Below, in pieces: positions 10,570 through 20,770 of a stretch of DNA of 64,000 bases. The stretch is taken from NCBI GenBank assembly GCA_014058105.1, contig JACGCM010000012.1, forward strand, positions 124,001-188,000, in the 5' to 3' direction. The translations under genes and the position numbers were made by a program. Below the pieces are notes generated by a model that worked only from the letters and a program-made list of their open reading frames with translations, was not told the origin of the DNA and ran no database searches. Within the stretch, counting starts at the first letter, position 1. Each line of letters starts with the position of its first letter. Source of the stretch: Kingdonia uniflora (taxonomy: Eukaryota; Streptophyta; Magnoliopsida; Ranunculales; Circaeasteraceae).

Positions 10570-10808
10570 TTAGTAGAATAGTACTGTATGAGTTAGTAGA
10601 AAAGTACTGTGGTGTACGTCGGTCAAACACAAATATTTCATTAATGTAAAAGCGACATACAAAAAATATAAGAAATAGTAGAATGTAAATTGTGAGAGAT
10701 AGTAGAATAGTACTTTGATGTAGGTTGGTCAAACATAAGTTTTTCATTAATATGAGAGCTACGTACAAAAATGTAAAAAATAGTAGAATGTAAACTGTGA
10801 GAGATGAC
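10570..10808. repeat. Tandem repeat, about 104-bp unit, just over two copies (Tat-1)
   Basis: Units share TAGTAGAA(A/T)AGTACT, then a GGTCAAACA-like segment, TTTCATTAAT and ACGTACAAAAA. A related pair occurs at 34210-34440 in Tat-2, also directly 3' of integrase, so the repeat is part of the element family. Confidence 0.7.
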
Positions 10809-11940
10809 TATCTGCGATACAACTTCAATATCTTTGTGTTCCAAGGGTTGGGGACTCGATCTCCATCGGACGTAATGAGGTCGTAAGAGTCGAGGCTACT
10901 TTTTCTGATAAAAATAAAAGGTCCTTCCCAATTTTTTATAAGTTTCCCAACATTGAGTTCCTTTTTGTGTTTTGGGATCTTTCGTAGGACGAGATCTTTA
11001 ATATTGAACCCTTTATGATGAACGTGTTTGTTATATGATTTTGCTAAAGCCTGATGGTACCTTCCTAAGTTCATAACTGCTCTTTTTCTTGTTTCGTGAA
11101 TCCAGTTCATGTTACATGCCAACTGGAACTTGCATGTTTTCTTCATCTGTCATTGTATGATCATGTAGTGAGTGATGATATTGAGTGGGGATGATTGTTT
11201 TGGTACCATAAGTTAACAAGAAAAGTGTATATCCAGTCGGCACTCGAGGTGTTGTTCGGTATGCCTATAATACGTGTGGTCATTCTTGTACCCAATTACC
11301 TTTCTTCTCTGTCAAGTACTTTTTTATTCCGTCGACTATATTACGATTGGTGATTTTGGCCTGACCATTTCCTTGTGGGTAATATGGGCTTGAAGAAGAA
11401 TGGATGATGTTATGCTGATTGAGGAAGTTGACGACCTTTAAACCAACGAACTGTGGTCCATTATCTATTCTGATGAGGTGGGGGCAACCAAACTGTATTA
11501 TAATGTTTTCCCGTATGAACTTGATGACTTAGTCTTCGCGCCAAAGGGACTGCTTCGACCCACTTGGTGAAGTAGTTCGTTGCTACTAATAGGATTTTCC
11601 TTTAACTCGGTACAGTAGGGAATTCTTCCATGAGATCGAGGGCCCATTTTTTGAATGGCTAGACAACTTTACTATAATGGAGTTCTAAAGCTGGAGCTCA
11701 AATTTTGGGTTCATGTTGTTGGCATGCATCACACTTTCTTGCATATTTGATGGCTTGAGCTTTCATTTTAGGGCAAAAGATTCCTTGAGTAATAGCTCGG
11801 TTTGTTAAGGACCGTCCTGCCGCATGGGATCTACAAGTACCTTCGCGTAAATCGCGCATGAAGTCTTGGGCTTTTTTATCAAATAAACATTCGAGATAAG
11901 TCCCTGTAACCGACTTTTTGTAAAGGAGATTACTAACCAC
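10808..11940 (-). pseudogene. Tat-1 integrase (zinc-binding, catalytic core and C-terminal regions), broken
   Basis: Integrase inserts the cDNA copy of the element into the genome. 11940-11698 encodes an N-terminal HHCC-type zinc-binding module ending ARKCDACQQHEPK. 11378-11358 gives PQGNGQA, the conserved segment around the catalytic glutamate region of gypsy integrases, here with A before K where E is usual nearby. 11146-10808 encodes the C-terminal domain with WEGPFIF and a DGDRVPNPWN segment typical of this lineage. Stops and shifts separate the three parts. The same domains in Tat-2 lie at 34499-35345. Confidence 0.8.
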
Positions 11941-12139
11941 GATGTATCATTTAACATTGTCTATCAATCGTCTTCTTTCGTTAACATCTTCGGGGAGTCC
12001 GCTATCGAATGCGTTTTGGGGTTCGATATATGTGAGAAAAGGTCGTCTCTAATCATCTTCGACCTCTTTGTCGCCCCTAGTATAAATGGTATTTGAACTG
12101 ATGATGTTAATGTGTGAAGTGAATATTACTTCGATATTT

Positions 12140-13033
12140 TAATATCGGGCTTCTGTTCTGAGGACTCCAGCAAGATAAGCGAGGGAGTCAGAATGTCTGT
12201 TTTCTTTATGAGGTAAGTGTTCGATTATAGTCTTTTTAAATCTGCTCATTCTGTCTGCTATTGCTACCACATAATCTATCATCTTATTATTTTTTTAACA
12301 TTTGCTTGTATAATGGTTCATGATCAATAAAAAATCTGCGTAAACAGATAATTCGGGCACGCCGATCTCTAGTGCCATATCCATTTCATAGATTAGTGCC
12401 TCATATTCGGTTTCATTGTTGGTAGCTTCGAAATTGAGCCTGATTGATTTCTCAATTCTATCATTGGAAGGTGTGATAAGAACTATCTCGATGCCTGACC
12501 CAGCTGATCTTGCAGAACCGTCAGTTAAAAGGCACCAACCTTTTTTGGATATCTAATTCAATTTTTCTTTGAGTTGCTCCTTATTTATGTCTGTACTATC
12601 CTCTTCCCAATCAGGACCGTCTACTGGAAAATCTGCAAAAAAATCTACTACTGCTTGCCCTTTTTTAGAGTGTCGAGGTTTAAAACGTATATCATGTTCG
12701 CTAAGAGTAACCGACCATTGTTGAACTTGTCTGGATTTTTCTCGTTTGGATAGAACTTTGCGCAGGGGGTAATTTGTCAGTACTCGAACTGAATGAGCTT
12801 AGAAATATTGTTTTTAACTTTTGCGATGTATAAACGAGAGTTAGGAGTATTTTTTCAATCTTAGTGTACCGTGTTTCTCTTGGAGTAAGAGTCTTACTAA
12901 TGAAGTAGACAGATTTTTCCATCTTTTTGTCAAGTCGAATGAGAACTGAGCCGAGTGAGGTATCAGTAACTGTAGGATATACCATAAGCTCTTCTCCTTC
13001 CTTGGGTGTACTCATTACTGTTGATTTTCCCAA
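12140..13033 (-). pseudogene. Tat-1 RNase H and archaeal-type second RNase H, broken
   Basis: 13033-12701 contains the standard gypsy RNase H start (TDTSLGSVLI, with the catalytic aspartate, then VYFISKTLTPRETRYTKIEK). Roughly 12560-12150 contains the remains of the second RNase H characteristic of the Tat lineage, recognisable by IEHLPHKENRHSDSLAYLAG. Both remove RNA from RNA-DNA hybrids during reverse transcription. Several frames are interrupted, so no active protein is predicted. Confidence 0.75.
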
Positions 13034-13920
13034 GTAGCATTTTAGTTCTTAAAATGCGGCTTCTTATTATGTGGTCCCCACGTCTCTGGATCTTTTTGAG
13101 TTTTTCCTTTCTTCATCCCTTATCGTAGAAGGTCAAATAACCACCTACACCGATCTGAAGACTTGGAAACAAAATGATTTATTACTGCTATTTTTCTGGC
13201 TATCTTTTGGGCGTCTTTCTTGGTTTTTGGGGAAGGCATGGATAACAAGGCACGGATACGATCTGGGTTAGTCTCGATACCTTGCTTGCTATTCAAATAT
13301 CTCACAAATTTTCCTGATTGGACTCCAAATTGGCATTTGTCAGGATTTAGTCTCATTTTGTATGATCAAAGAATTTTAAAGGTCGTGTGTAAATCTGCGA
13401 GATGGTTTTCCTTCTTGAGATTTTTACATAGCATATCATCAATGTAAACTTCAATCCTTTTTTTGAGATGGTCTTTGAACATCTGAGTCATTAGTTTTTG
13501 TTAAGTAGCTCCGACGTTCTTGAGGCCGAAATGCATGACTTTGTAGCAATATAATTTATGTTCTGTGATAAAAGCTATTTTTTCTTAATCTTCAGGGAAA
13601 AGAGGTATCTGATTGTACCTTGATACAACCTCTATCATGGATAAGAGTTTGTGTCCCGCAGAAAAATCGAGTAGATGGTTGATGATAGGAAGGGGAAAAC
13701 TCCTTTTCGAAGTATGCTTATTTCAGTCTGTAAAATCCACGCATACTCTAATCTTGTCATTTTTCTTTGGGACTGCTACGATGTTCGAGATCTACTCGGG
13801 GTAATTGGTTTTTCGAATAAAACTGACTTTAATGAGTTTGTCGATCTCTTTGTTGACTTCTTCTCCTAACCTTGGTGCTAATGTTCTCTATTTCTGTTTG
13901 ACTGCCTTGGCCTTATCGTT
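13034..13920 (-). pseudogene. Tat-1 reverse transcriptase, broken
   Basis: The catalytic YIDDML motif is at 13446-13429 on the minus strand. The thumb region follows at 13356-13120 (MRLNPDKCQFGVQSGKF). Upstream segments of the fingers and palm are visible to about 13900 but in several frames with stops. It copies element RNA into DNA in intact relatives. Confidence 0.8.
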
Positions 13921-14142
13921 TAAGCTAAGCTTGTGGCAAGCCAACTTTGGATCAATGCCTGACATTTCATGGAATATCCATGCGAAAATGTCATTATTGT
14001 CTTTTAGAAACTGAATAAGAGTATTCCGCTTTATTGTGGGCAAAAGAGTCCCAATGTTGGTACCCCGTTTGTCTCCACTGATCTCAACGTATTCTGTGGC
14101 TTCCAGACTTGGTAGCTGGCTTTCTGTAGTGTTCTGTAATTA

Positions 14143-15200
14143 CTATGCTGGTGGTTCTATCATGATGGTTACAGTATTTTTGCAAGATCTAGTTAGCTTT
14201 TGATTGCCTTTAATTTCATAGATGCTGCCATTCCAATTGAGCGGTAATGCTAGATGATAGGTTGATGGGACAGCTCGCATGTTCTGCAGCCAACAGCGTT
14301 GCGTGATTCCTAAATAGCAGAATTTTGCGTTTATAATGTAAAACACAACGCCAATCGTTGCTAGTTCTACAGTAATAGGAAGTTCAATTTTTCCTACACG
14401 TTCTTTTTTAGAGCCATTGAAACCACTGATATCAATGTCACTAGGTTAAACTTTGTCGGTCAGTCCCATCTGATCAATCATACTTTGGAAAAGTAATTCG
14501 ATACTACTGCCAGTATCTACCATCATTGTATGTAGTATGACATTTCTCATTTTTAATATGATCACGAGTGTGTCATGATGAGGAAAGTTGACGTGGCGAA
14601 CATCACAATCTTCGAAAGAGATCCCTGTTCATTGTGAACTAGACGCAGGGAGTAACCGAGCTTCTTTATCGACCATGGTTAAATTATGGCATTGACCGAG
14701 ATGTCATGTTTTTAATATATCCGATCTGCTAACTGTATGAGTTTCTAAAATGGTTGTGGAATATATGGTACAAATACTTTTCCTTTGCCGCTCCTTTTAT
14801 CTGTATGATCTCAGTATTAATCTTGTAACTCCCATTTTTATAACTTTTGATGTCTACGATATACTCATGCATTCTTCCGTCTGCAAAGATATATTCCAAA
14901 AGTTGTTGTAATGTGAATCAATGTTCTGTGTCATGATGTCAGACTTTGTGGTGTATGCAATACGGTCTACTTTAGATGGGTTAGAGGTGTTGAGCATTGC
15001 GGAAGAATTTATCCTTCTAAAGTGCAGGGTACAGGTTAGCTATTGTAATAGTTAACTTGGGAAGACATGGCTTCGATAAGTTGCCACCTCTCCGAGATCG
15101 ATCGTTCTACAGGGCCAACTGGGGTATTCTGTTCTGGAAGCTGTATTCTACAAAGAGAGTAAGTATCAGTTGTATCTAAGAACTGTGGCTAACTGCTTCG
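14143..15200 (-). pseudogene. Tat-1 protease and truncated gag
   Basis: The aspartic protease active site DTGSS is intact at 14517-14503, within a frame reading MMVDTGSSIELLFQSMI. 14346-14143 holds the linker to reverse transcriptase (AVPSTYHLALPLNWNGSIYE). On the gag side only the zinc-knuckle end is alignable to Tat-2. After about 15105 the alignment jumps to the leader, so roughly 1.2 kb of gag present in Tat-2 (38700-39928) is missing here. Confidence 0.65.
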
Positions 15201-15220
15201 TTCCCACAGACGGTGCAAAG
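15201..15220 (-). other. Tat-1 primer-binding site
   Basis: Minus-strand CTTTGCACCGTCTGTGGGAA directly inside the 5' LTR, a one-base variant of the Tat-2 site at 39981-40000. It is where the tRNA primer anneals. Confidence 0.8.
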
Positions 15221-15772
15221 TGCAAGAACCTGTTTTTGTATATCGAACTTAGTTTTTTACGCCAAAGATAATCAGAGCGCTAAGCAAGAAACAATCAATT
15301 AGTGATACAAGAATTAACGTGGAAAACCATTGAATATATTAAAAACCACGACCTATCTTAATGATTTAGAAAATGAGATAGTATTGATTGGCTAGCTATT
15401 ACAAAGATCGCTCTAAGCAGTTCTGTATAAAATTTCCTGTATAGAATTTTATGTCCTTAATTTGTAGTTCTCTAGTCTTATTTATAATATGACCGTTTGA
15501 CGACCATTACTATTCTTAATGATGAACGTTACAATATAGATTTGATGAGTCTTTGAACTAATTGCGTAACGGTCTGATCCTTCTATTTTATAGCAGTTTC
15601 ATTAATGATGGAGTACTTGTTAAATCGAGCTGTTGATGTAGAGGTCGAGAATGAGAAGTAAACTTTTCTTTGTAGTTGTTCTATAGTGTGCCATGCAATT
15701 GTATGTTGATGAGGTTGACTACATGCATGATGGTCGAAGATGAGGTTTGAGTTTGAAATCCGGAATAATACA
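15221..15772 (-). repeat. Tat-1 5' LTR
   Basis: Begins TGCAAGAACCTGTTT and ends ATAATACA in window orientation. It is the partner of 9787-10342. A minus-strand TATAAATA-type box lies near 15480 in the position where Tat-2 also has one. Confidence 0.85.
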
Positions 15773-16168
15773 CTATACGTGGGGTTTGTTTTGTCAGACC
15801 AAGCCCAAACCTAAATCCAAACTCAATCGTCTTTCAGCATTGAAAAAATGGGTTTGGATTGGCTGAGCTGGCATTGCCAGAATTCAACCGAGTGTGAGCT
15901 TCTAAAAGAAAGAAAGAAAAGAGTTTAGCGTACTTTTAATTACCGCGCGATATTCAAAATGCGCAGTAATCAAAAGACCACCGTATTTCCTAAACTCCCA
16001 CAACGGCTAATTCTTCTTTTGGTTCATTCCCATCGGCTCTTTTTGGCCTCCCAACGGTTATTTTTCATCCCAACGGCTAATTTATATATATATATATAAA
16101 TTAGTCTCTCTACTTTAACTCAACAATGCTAAGTTTTTCAGCTCTAACACAAGATTCTTCAGTGGTAT

Positions 16169-16617
16169 TTGGCTGGAATAAAGACTGCGCCTTCGTCGCA
16201 TCATCGCAGGAATTTGTTGATAATCCACCTCTCTAATAATTCAACTTCGATTAGATATAAGACCAAGTTCATATCCGATTCAGGGAGCACACAGAACTTC
16301 GATACCCTCCTGACAATTTATATAACAAGTAGAATTTACTTAAGGTTAAATGCGATGTGTTTCATGAGATACGAAAGAGTATTGATAGACGGATCAGAGG
16401 TGTTTTGCTAGCCTATATTTTGCTCAAAGCCAGAGACGAATGGTATGAGAAATACAACCAGTTGTTCCCGTTCAAGACTCCATACAATATTTTTTACCGG
16501 AACAACATCCTGGCTGATAAGTTTCATAGACATTATCAACTTTCCAACTATGGACGGGATTCGCTCCTCCTTACTGAATGGTCCAAGTTTAATCCCTACA
16601 TCAGTTGTGAATGCTGA
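16169..16617 (+). pseudogene. Unrecognised reading frame near the left end of the second PMD element
   Basis: Two overlapping plus-strand frames (16169-16411 and 16357-16617) read like one broken protein. The second gives HEIRKSIDRRIRGVLLAYIL, then ARDEWYEKYNQLFPF and LTEWSKFNPYISCEC. It is rich in charged and aromatic residues but matches no family I can name. Its position after a plausible leader suggests a first ORF of the transposon, converging on the PMD gene. A non-coding origin is possible. Confidence 0.3.
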
Positions 16618-16859
16618 ATTATGTTTAATTGTATATGTTTTTAGTTTAATTTCATGCGTAGAACAACTATTTTAAGAATTATAATTGCATTTCTATTTAA
16701 ATTCAAGTTAGAGCAAAAATGGATCGATAATAATTAAATTTAAAGAAATGGGACATCTGGTCGTATAAGTACTTATATAGAAAAACAAAGTCTACAATAG
16801 AAATAGTTCAATACTAATGCACACAATAAAAATATACGTCTACAGGAATACTTATCTCA

Positions 16860-18960
16860 CAACTATATCTACTGAGATTGACCAATATCATATCCAGTAC
16901 CCCGCCCCCTGTGGATACTACTGGCTTCCCTGGTTCAAATATCAGGTCCACGGGTCATCTTCCTAGTCTTAGTACTACTTCTATCTGGTAGCGACACCAT
17001 CTGTATAGTCGGTATCGTCCCCAGCTGTAAGTTCTGAAAGGGAGAAATACAATTTATTTAGATTTTGACAAAATAAATATGGCCTTAAAAAGTAAAAATA
17101 AATAAATAAATTACATGCTGATATAGTTGCTCGTTGATAGTATCATAACTCCTCATCAAAGTAGCATTTTGATCAATCAACGATGTGATCGTCTAGGCAT
17201 CCCGTACAGACTCTGAAAGGGCGACTCACCGCATACTCGGACTCAGGTTCCACAACTCCTCTGAGTCGTAGGAACGAGGTACCATTGGTGGCTCCCCTCA
17301 AGCGGTGGATATGGATCGTCTGATGCCTCCCTGTCCACTCCATGTTCCACCCCAAGTCTGGCCCCATCTCCAAGTCGGGCAGACGAAGTTCTGGGATAAG
17401 CTATGAACATTTGCTGACGTAACCACAATGGGTGAAATATCAGACCTGAGTATACTGACCCCAAACAGATCTATGTTCCCCATCCTTTGCGAATCTGTCA
17501 ATAGGTGGGCAACCTTAGTAGTTTGGTTATGCCAGTATGTGTCGTAAGTTATCCTCGACTGGTCCATCGCAAACTGGCTACATCCAACAATGTCAGATTC
17601 TCTTAAAGCCTCTAAATCAGCTGGACTAAGATGTGACGACATGTTGGATGGATGATCCATCGAAATACCCGCATAGCCAGTCAACTGTCTCCAACATCTA
17701 TACCCCAAGTAATACTCACAGTTTCCATTTGGGACTTGAAGTGGCATCCTCTTTAATGATAGCTCTGAAGCGATATGTAAGTCATCTAACTCTAATGCCG
17801 TAGATATATCCCAAGTATGCCAGTTGATCAAATCAATAGTCTGGTGGTCAATGAGGTATCTGGCTATCATAAATAAGTTCCCTGCCTGGTTAAATTATTT
17901 TTTTCTGTTCCCCTTCTCCCATTCTTTAAGGCGAGGATATGACATCATCTTCAGCGCATTGTTGACATTGGGGTGACCAATCCTACAATACTCATAGAAC
18001 TAATACTGTATTTGGGAACAACACAAAAAATAATAAGAGATTCTATTTAAGATGTTTATTACAAGATATTTAATTTGTGTCATTGGAAAAAGTGTCAGTG
18101 TACCTCAATAAGTTGTGAGCATCCAGTGATGGCACCCCCGGTCGTAACTGCGGTATCCAAGCCATGGTACAGAGAAGCAAGAATAACAAAATCCCATCAT
18201 ATGAGGGAACTTCATCCAAATTGGCCACGGTCTCGAGATATCCAAGCGGGACGGCGTCGTTGGCCGTTTAGAACCATAAGTGTCCCATCATGAAAATGAT
18301 AAAAGTATAAGCCACCGTACTGTCATTAGATCGATCATTTGTGACGGTCAAGTACTTCCTTAGATGTACAATGTCGACGTTCCCACTCTTTGTATTGTTG
18401 GGTGTAATGCGAGGGAGCAATTTTATCGCCTTGGATATAACACTTCATTGATCGTCATACGACAATGGTGTAAAATTTTTGCCGATTGGCAATGATGTAA
18501 GCATTGTAAAATCTAATTGAGTAATCCCTATCTCCGCACATCGGATGAGAAACGTGTATGTTGTCGGCCACCAACGCTCTGTTAGCGCTTGAATTAGTCG
18601 ATTATTAGAATTACCGAATTTGATATCCATGAGCCTCTCGAATATCTTCATAACGGGATCCCTTATTGTCGAAATTCTAGAAATTTTGTTCCAAACTTTT
18701 ATAACCGTAGTGAATGTGTTATGTGGACGCATTGAATCGTGATTCTGTTTATTGGAGCATTTTGCAAAACACTTGATTAACAAAAACAACAAAATCACTT
18801 TTGGACAAAAACTTACCGTGAGATGATTCCCGGTGTGAAATATGTGCATCACGCCGTCTGGGAGAGTAGTAATAAACCACATCTGTGGAATATCATCTTC
18901 GATTGGATGTGATTGGCCTTGAATTTCTTCTGGTTCTTCAAATATAACTATTTTTTTTCT
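16860..18960 (-). pseudogene. Plant mobile domain gene, second copy, near-complete but interrupted
   Basis: Read downward from about 18960, the product begins with a basic GNRKK stretch and an acidic segment. 18882-18445 contains NRLIQALTERWWPTTYTFLI and MLTSLPIG. The same frame continues from 18445 to about 18110 with only two stops, giving PLGYLETVANLDEVPSY. A GT donor follows LLR at about 18104. After an intron, WFYEYCRIG and YPRLKEWE appear near 17980-17920. 17870-17298 is the C-terminal half (HTWDISTALE, LGYRCWRQLTGY). A basic tail (TRKMTRG-like) lies near 16960. It aligns segment by segment with the copy at 6316-7950. PMD proteins act in transposons and in gene silencing, but the biochemical role is not established. 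Confidence 0.7.
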
Positions 18961-19376
18961 GTTCCCCTTCCCGGCCTTGAATTATGGCTTCACTTGAATC
19001 TTTTGTCACTCAAAAATTAGGGTTATAATTTAGGTGTAGGTCTCCCTCTGGCATTTGCATTTTATCGGGTTTGAATGTGGTAAATTTTTTTTAAGAGTTT
19101 TTGAGAAAAATGAGAGAGAGAGATGATGATGAAATAATGTGGGGAGGGAACGAAGTGTTTTGTTTTTGTTTTTGTTCGATAGATGAAGCGGCAGTATTAT
19201 GTTTACCGCGCGGTAATCAAAGCACCGCGTGGTGTTTTGATTAAAGAAAATTTATTAAAAAAAATCCATGTCAGCCTAACTCCTAGAAGGGAATGAGTGT
19301 GAGTTGATTTTGTGGATTCTATATGCAGGCCAGGTGGTCAGAACCCACGCCGAACTGCTGGAGGAGGTGCTCTTAC

Positions 19377-19678
19377 GACATCTCATTAACGAAACTGCCT
19401 CGAAGTTTGTCGATTATTTTTCATTGTTTTTAAGTCCAAGAAACCTGACGCATCGTAAGGGTCCCGTTTTCTTTTATTTTAATCTTTTCTGACTTTTAAG
19501 ACACCTTGGAGACGCTATTAACGACAAAAACAAATAAACGACACAACTCATTTCCAAACCCTAAAACAAGGCGCGCTTTAGATCTCATTGTCCTCCGTGA
19601 TCATCATCAGTCAATGTGAGATTCAATTTTTCATTTAAACCCCATTGATCCTCACCAAGTTTTGATCAACCCCTTTTA
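19377..19678 (+). promoter_or_regulatory. Promoter and 5' leader of the DUF1645 gene, with telo-box
   Basis: Three hundred bases between the end of the PMD element and the start codon. AAACCCTAA at 19556-19564 is a telo-box, a motif frequent just downstream of plant transcription starts. No clear TATA box is visible. The promoter must either be compact or extend into the transposon end. Confidence 0.45.
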
Positions 19679-20770
19679 ATGGCTTCTGCTTGTGTCAACA
19701 ATATTGGGGTTTTATCAGAGAATTTCTCCTCTTCTTACTCTCCTTCTTTTGGGTGGTTTAGCCCCAGAGTTAGTTTCAGCCATGAAATCCCCAAAGAAGA
19801 AGAGGGGTTGAAGATTGAGACCTCTATTGAGAACCCAATTGATGGTTCTTCAAAGGGTTTTGAGGATTTGATTGATTTGAGTGGTGGTAATGATGTTGGA
19901 GATTTTGAGTTTAGATTGGATTACCCTGTCCCAATGCTTCCTGCTGATGAGCTTTTCTCTAATGGGAAGCTCATCATACCCTCTGTGCAGATACCCATTC
20001 GCCCTTTTGTGGGTTTGGGCTCAAGGGAGGAGATGAGGGAGAGTTTTCGGAGACAGGTTTCGGACCCATATTTGTTCTCACCGAAGGCACCGAGGTGTTC
20101 GAGTCGATGGAAGGAACTTCTGGGGTTGAAGAAGGTGCAAACCCCAAGTGTTCATCAGAAACCAGGTTCGAATTTTGGTTCCCTTAAGCATTTCCTTCAT
20201 AGAAACCCCAAATCATCGTCTTCGTCCTCATTGAGTCTTCCTTTATTAAGAGATACTGATTTGGAATCATCGTCGTCATCGTCTAGTGACGATCTTTCAA
20301 AGGAACGAATTCCGCCACTTAGAGTTAGATTAGTGAAGCCAACCCCGATGCCGGTCCCAATACCGACAAGACCAGTTAGTGAGAATTCGAGGGTTGGGCG
20401 AAGTCCTATACGGAATAATAGAGTGCCCCCTGATTCAAATGCGAGGGGAGGAGTGACAATTGATAGTCCGCGAATGAATTCGTCCGGGAAAGTGGTGTTC
20501 CAAACCTTAGAGAGGAGTTCGAGTAGTCCGAGTACTTTTTACGGTGGACCGAGAGTGAAGCACAAAGGAATTGAGAGATCTTACTCTGCGAATGTGAGGG
20601 TTACACCTGTTTTAAATGTAGGTGTTTGCTCGCTTCATGGATCGTCGAAGTCAGGCTCTGTTTTTGGGTTCGGTCAGTTGTTTTCGGCTCCTCAGAAGAA
20701 AGATGGGGCTTCTTCTTCAGTCAGAAGCAGCACCATCAGTAGCAGAAATCATAGGAGTGATCGGGTTTGA
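19679..20770 (+). CDS. DUF1645 family protein (363 aa)
   Basis: Single uninterrupted frame from ATG at 19679 to TGA at 20768-20770. The order of conserved blocks is that of the plant DUF1645 family: an acidic N-terminal region with DFEFRLDYP (about residue 75), then LPADELFSNGKLIIP (about 85-100), RCSSRWKELLGLKK (about 138-152), a basic and serine-rich FLHRNPKSSSSS, LPLLRD, and near the C terminus RSYSANVRVTPVLNV and SGSVFGFGQLFS. There is no signal peptide or membrane segment; the protein is serine-rich and basic, likely nuclear or cytosolic. Biochemical function is unknown. The rice member OsSGL affects grain length and stress tolerance. This is the only host gene in the window that looks functional. 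The start was chosen as the first ATG of the open frame. Flanking DNA on both sides is transposon. Confidence 0.88.
   Translation: MASACVNNIGVLSENFSSSYSPSFGWFSPRVSFSHEIPKEEEGLKIETSIENPIDGSSKGFEDLIDLSGGNDVGDFEFRLDYPVPMLPADELFSNGKLIIPSVQIPIRPFVGLGSREEMRESFRRQVSDPYLFSPKAPRCSSRWKELLGLKKVQTPSVHQKPGSNFGSLKHFLHRNPKSSSSSSLSLPLLRDTDLESSSSSSSDDLSKERIPPLRVRLVKPTPMPVPIPTRPVSENSRVGRSPIRNNRVPPDSNARGGVTIDSPRMNSSGKVVFQTLERSSSSPSTFYGGPRVKHKGIERSYSANVRVTPVLNVGVCSLHGSSKSGSVFGFGQLFSAPQKKDGASSSVRSSTISSRNHRSDRV

Larger units (their letters stand above)
9787..15772 (-). mobile_element. Tat-1: Ty3/gypsy LTR retrotransposon of the Tat lineage, internally deleted
   Basis: Two LTRs of about 555 bp (9787-10342 and 15221-15772) enclose, on the minus strand, a primer-binding site, a gag remnant, protease, reverse transcriptase, RNase H, a second archaeal-type RNase H and integrase. 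The second RNase H and the VYIDDML form of the reverse transcriptase motif place it in the Tat lineage. It lacks most of gag and the whole region that in Tat-2 holds antisense ORFs. Every coding domain is broken by stops or frameshifts. No matching 5-bp duplication is present: TCAAA is on the left and CTATA on the right. Confidence 0.85.
15820..19376. mobile_element. Harbinger-like element carrying the second PMD gene
   Basis: The right terminus on the minus strand reads GAGCACCTCCTCCAGCAGTT and is flanked by TTA, as at the first PMD element. The left terminus is damaged, but GCATTGAAAAAATGGGTTTGG at about 15838 matches the interior of such termini. Inverted subterminal blocks with ATTACCGCGCG motifs occur at 15945-15990 and 19200-19250. 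Copies of CCAACGGCTAATT at 16003-16080, resembling leader sequence of plant PIF/Harbinger elements, follow the left block. It may originally have extended left to 9545, where GAGCATCTCCTACAG precedes ATGGGTTTGG, with Tat sequence inserted in between. That is inference. Confidence 0.5.

Noticed and set aside
12140..14346. Several plus-strand frames across Tat-1 pol (e.g. 13071-13271, 13613-14014)
   Set aside because: Opposite strand of recognisable reverse transcriptase and protease sequence.
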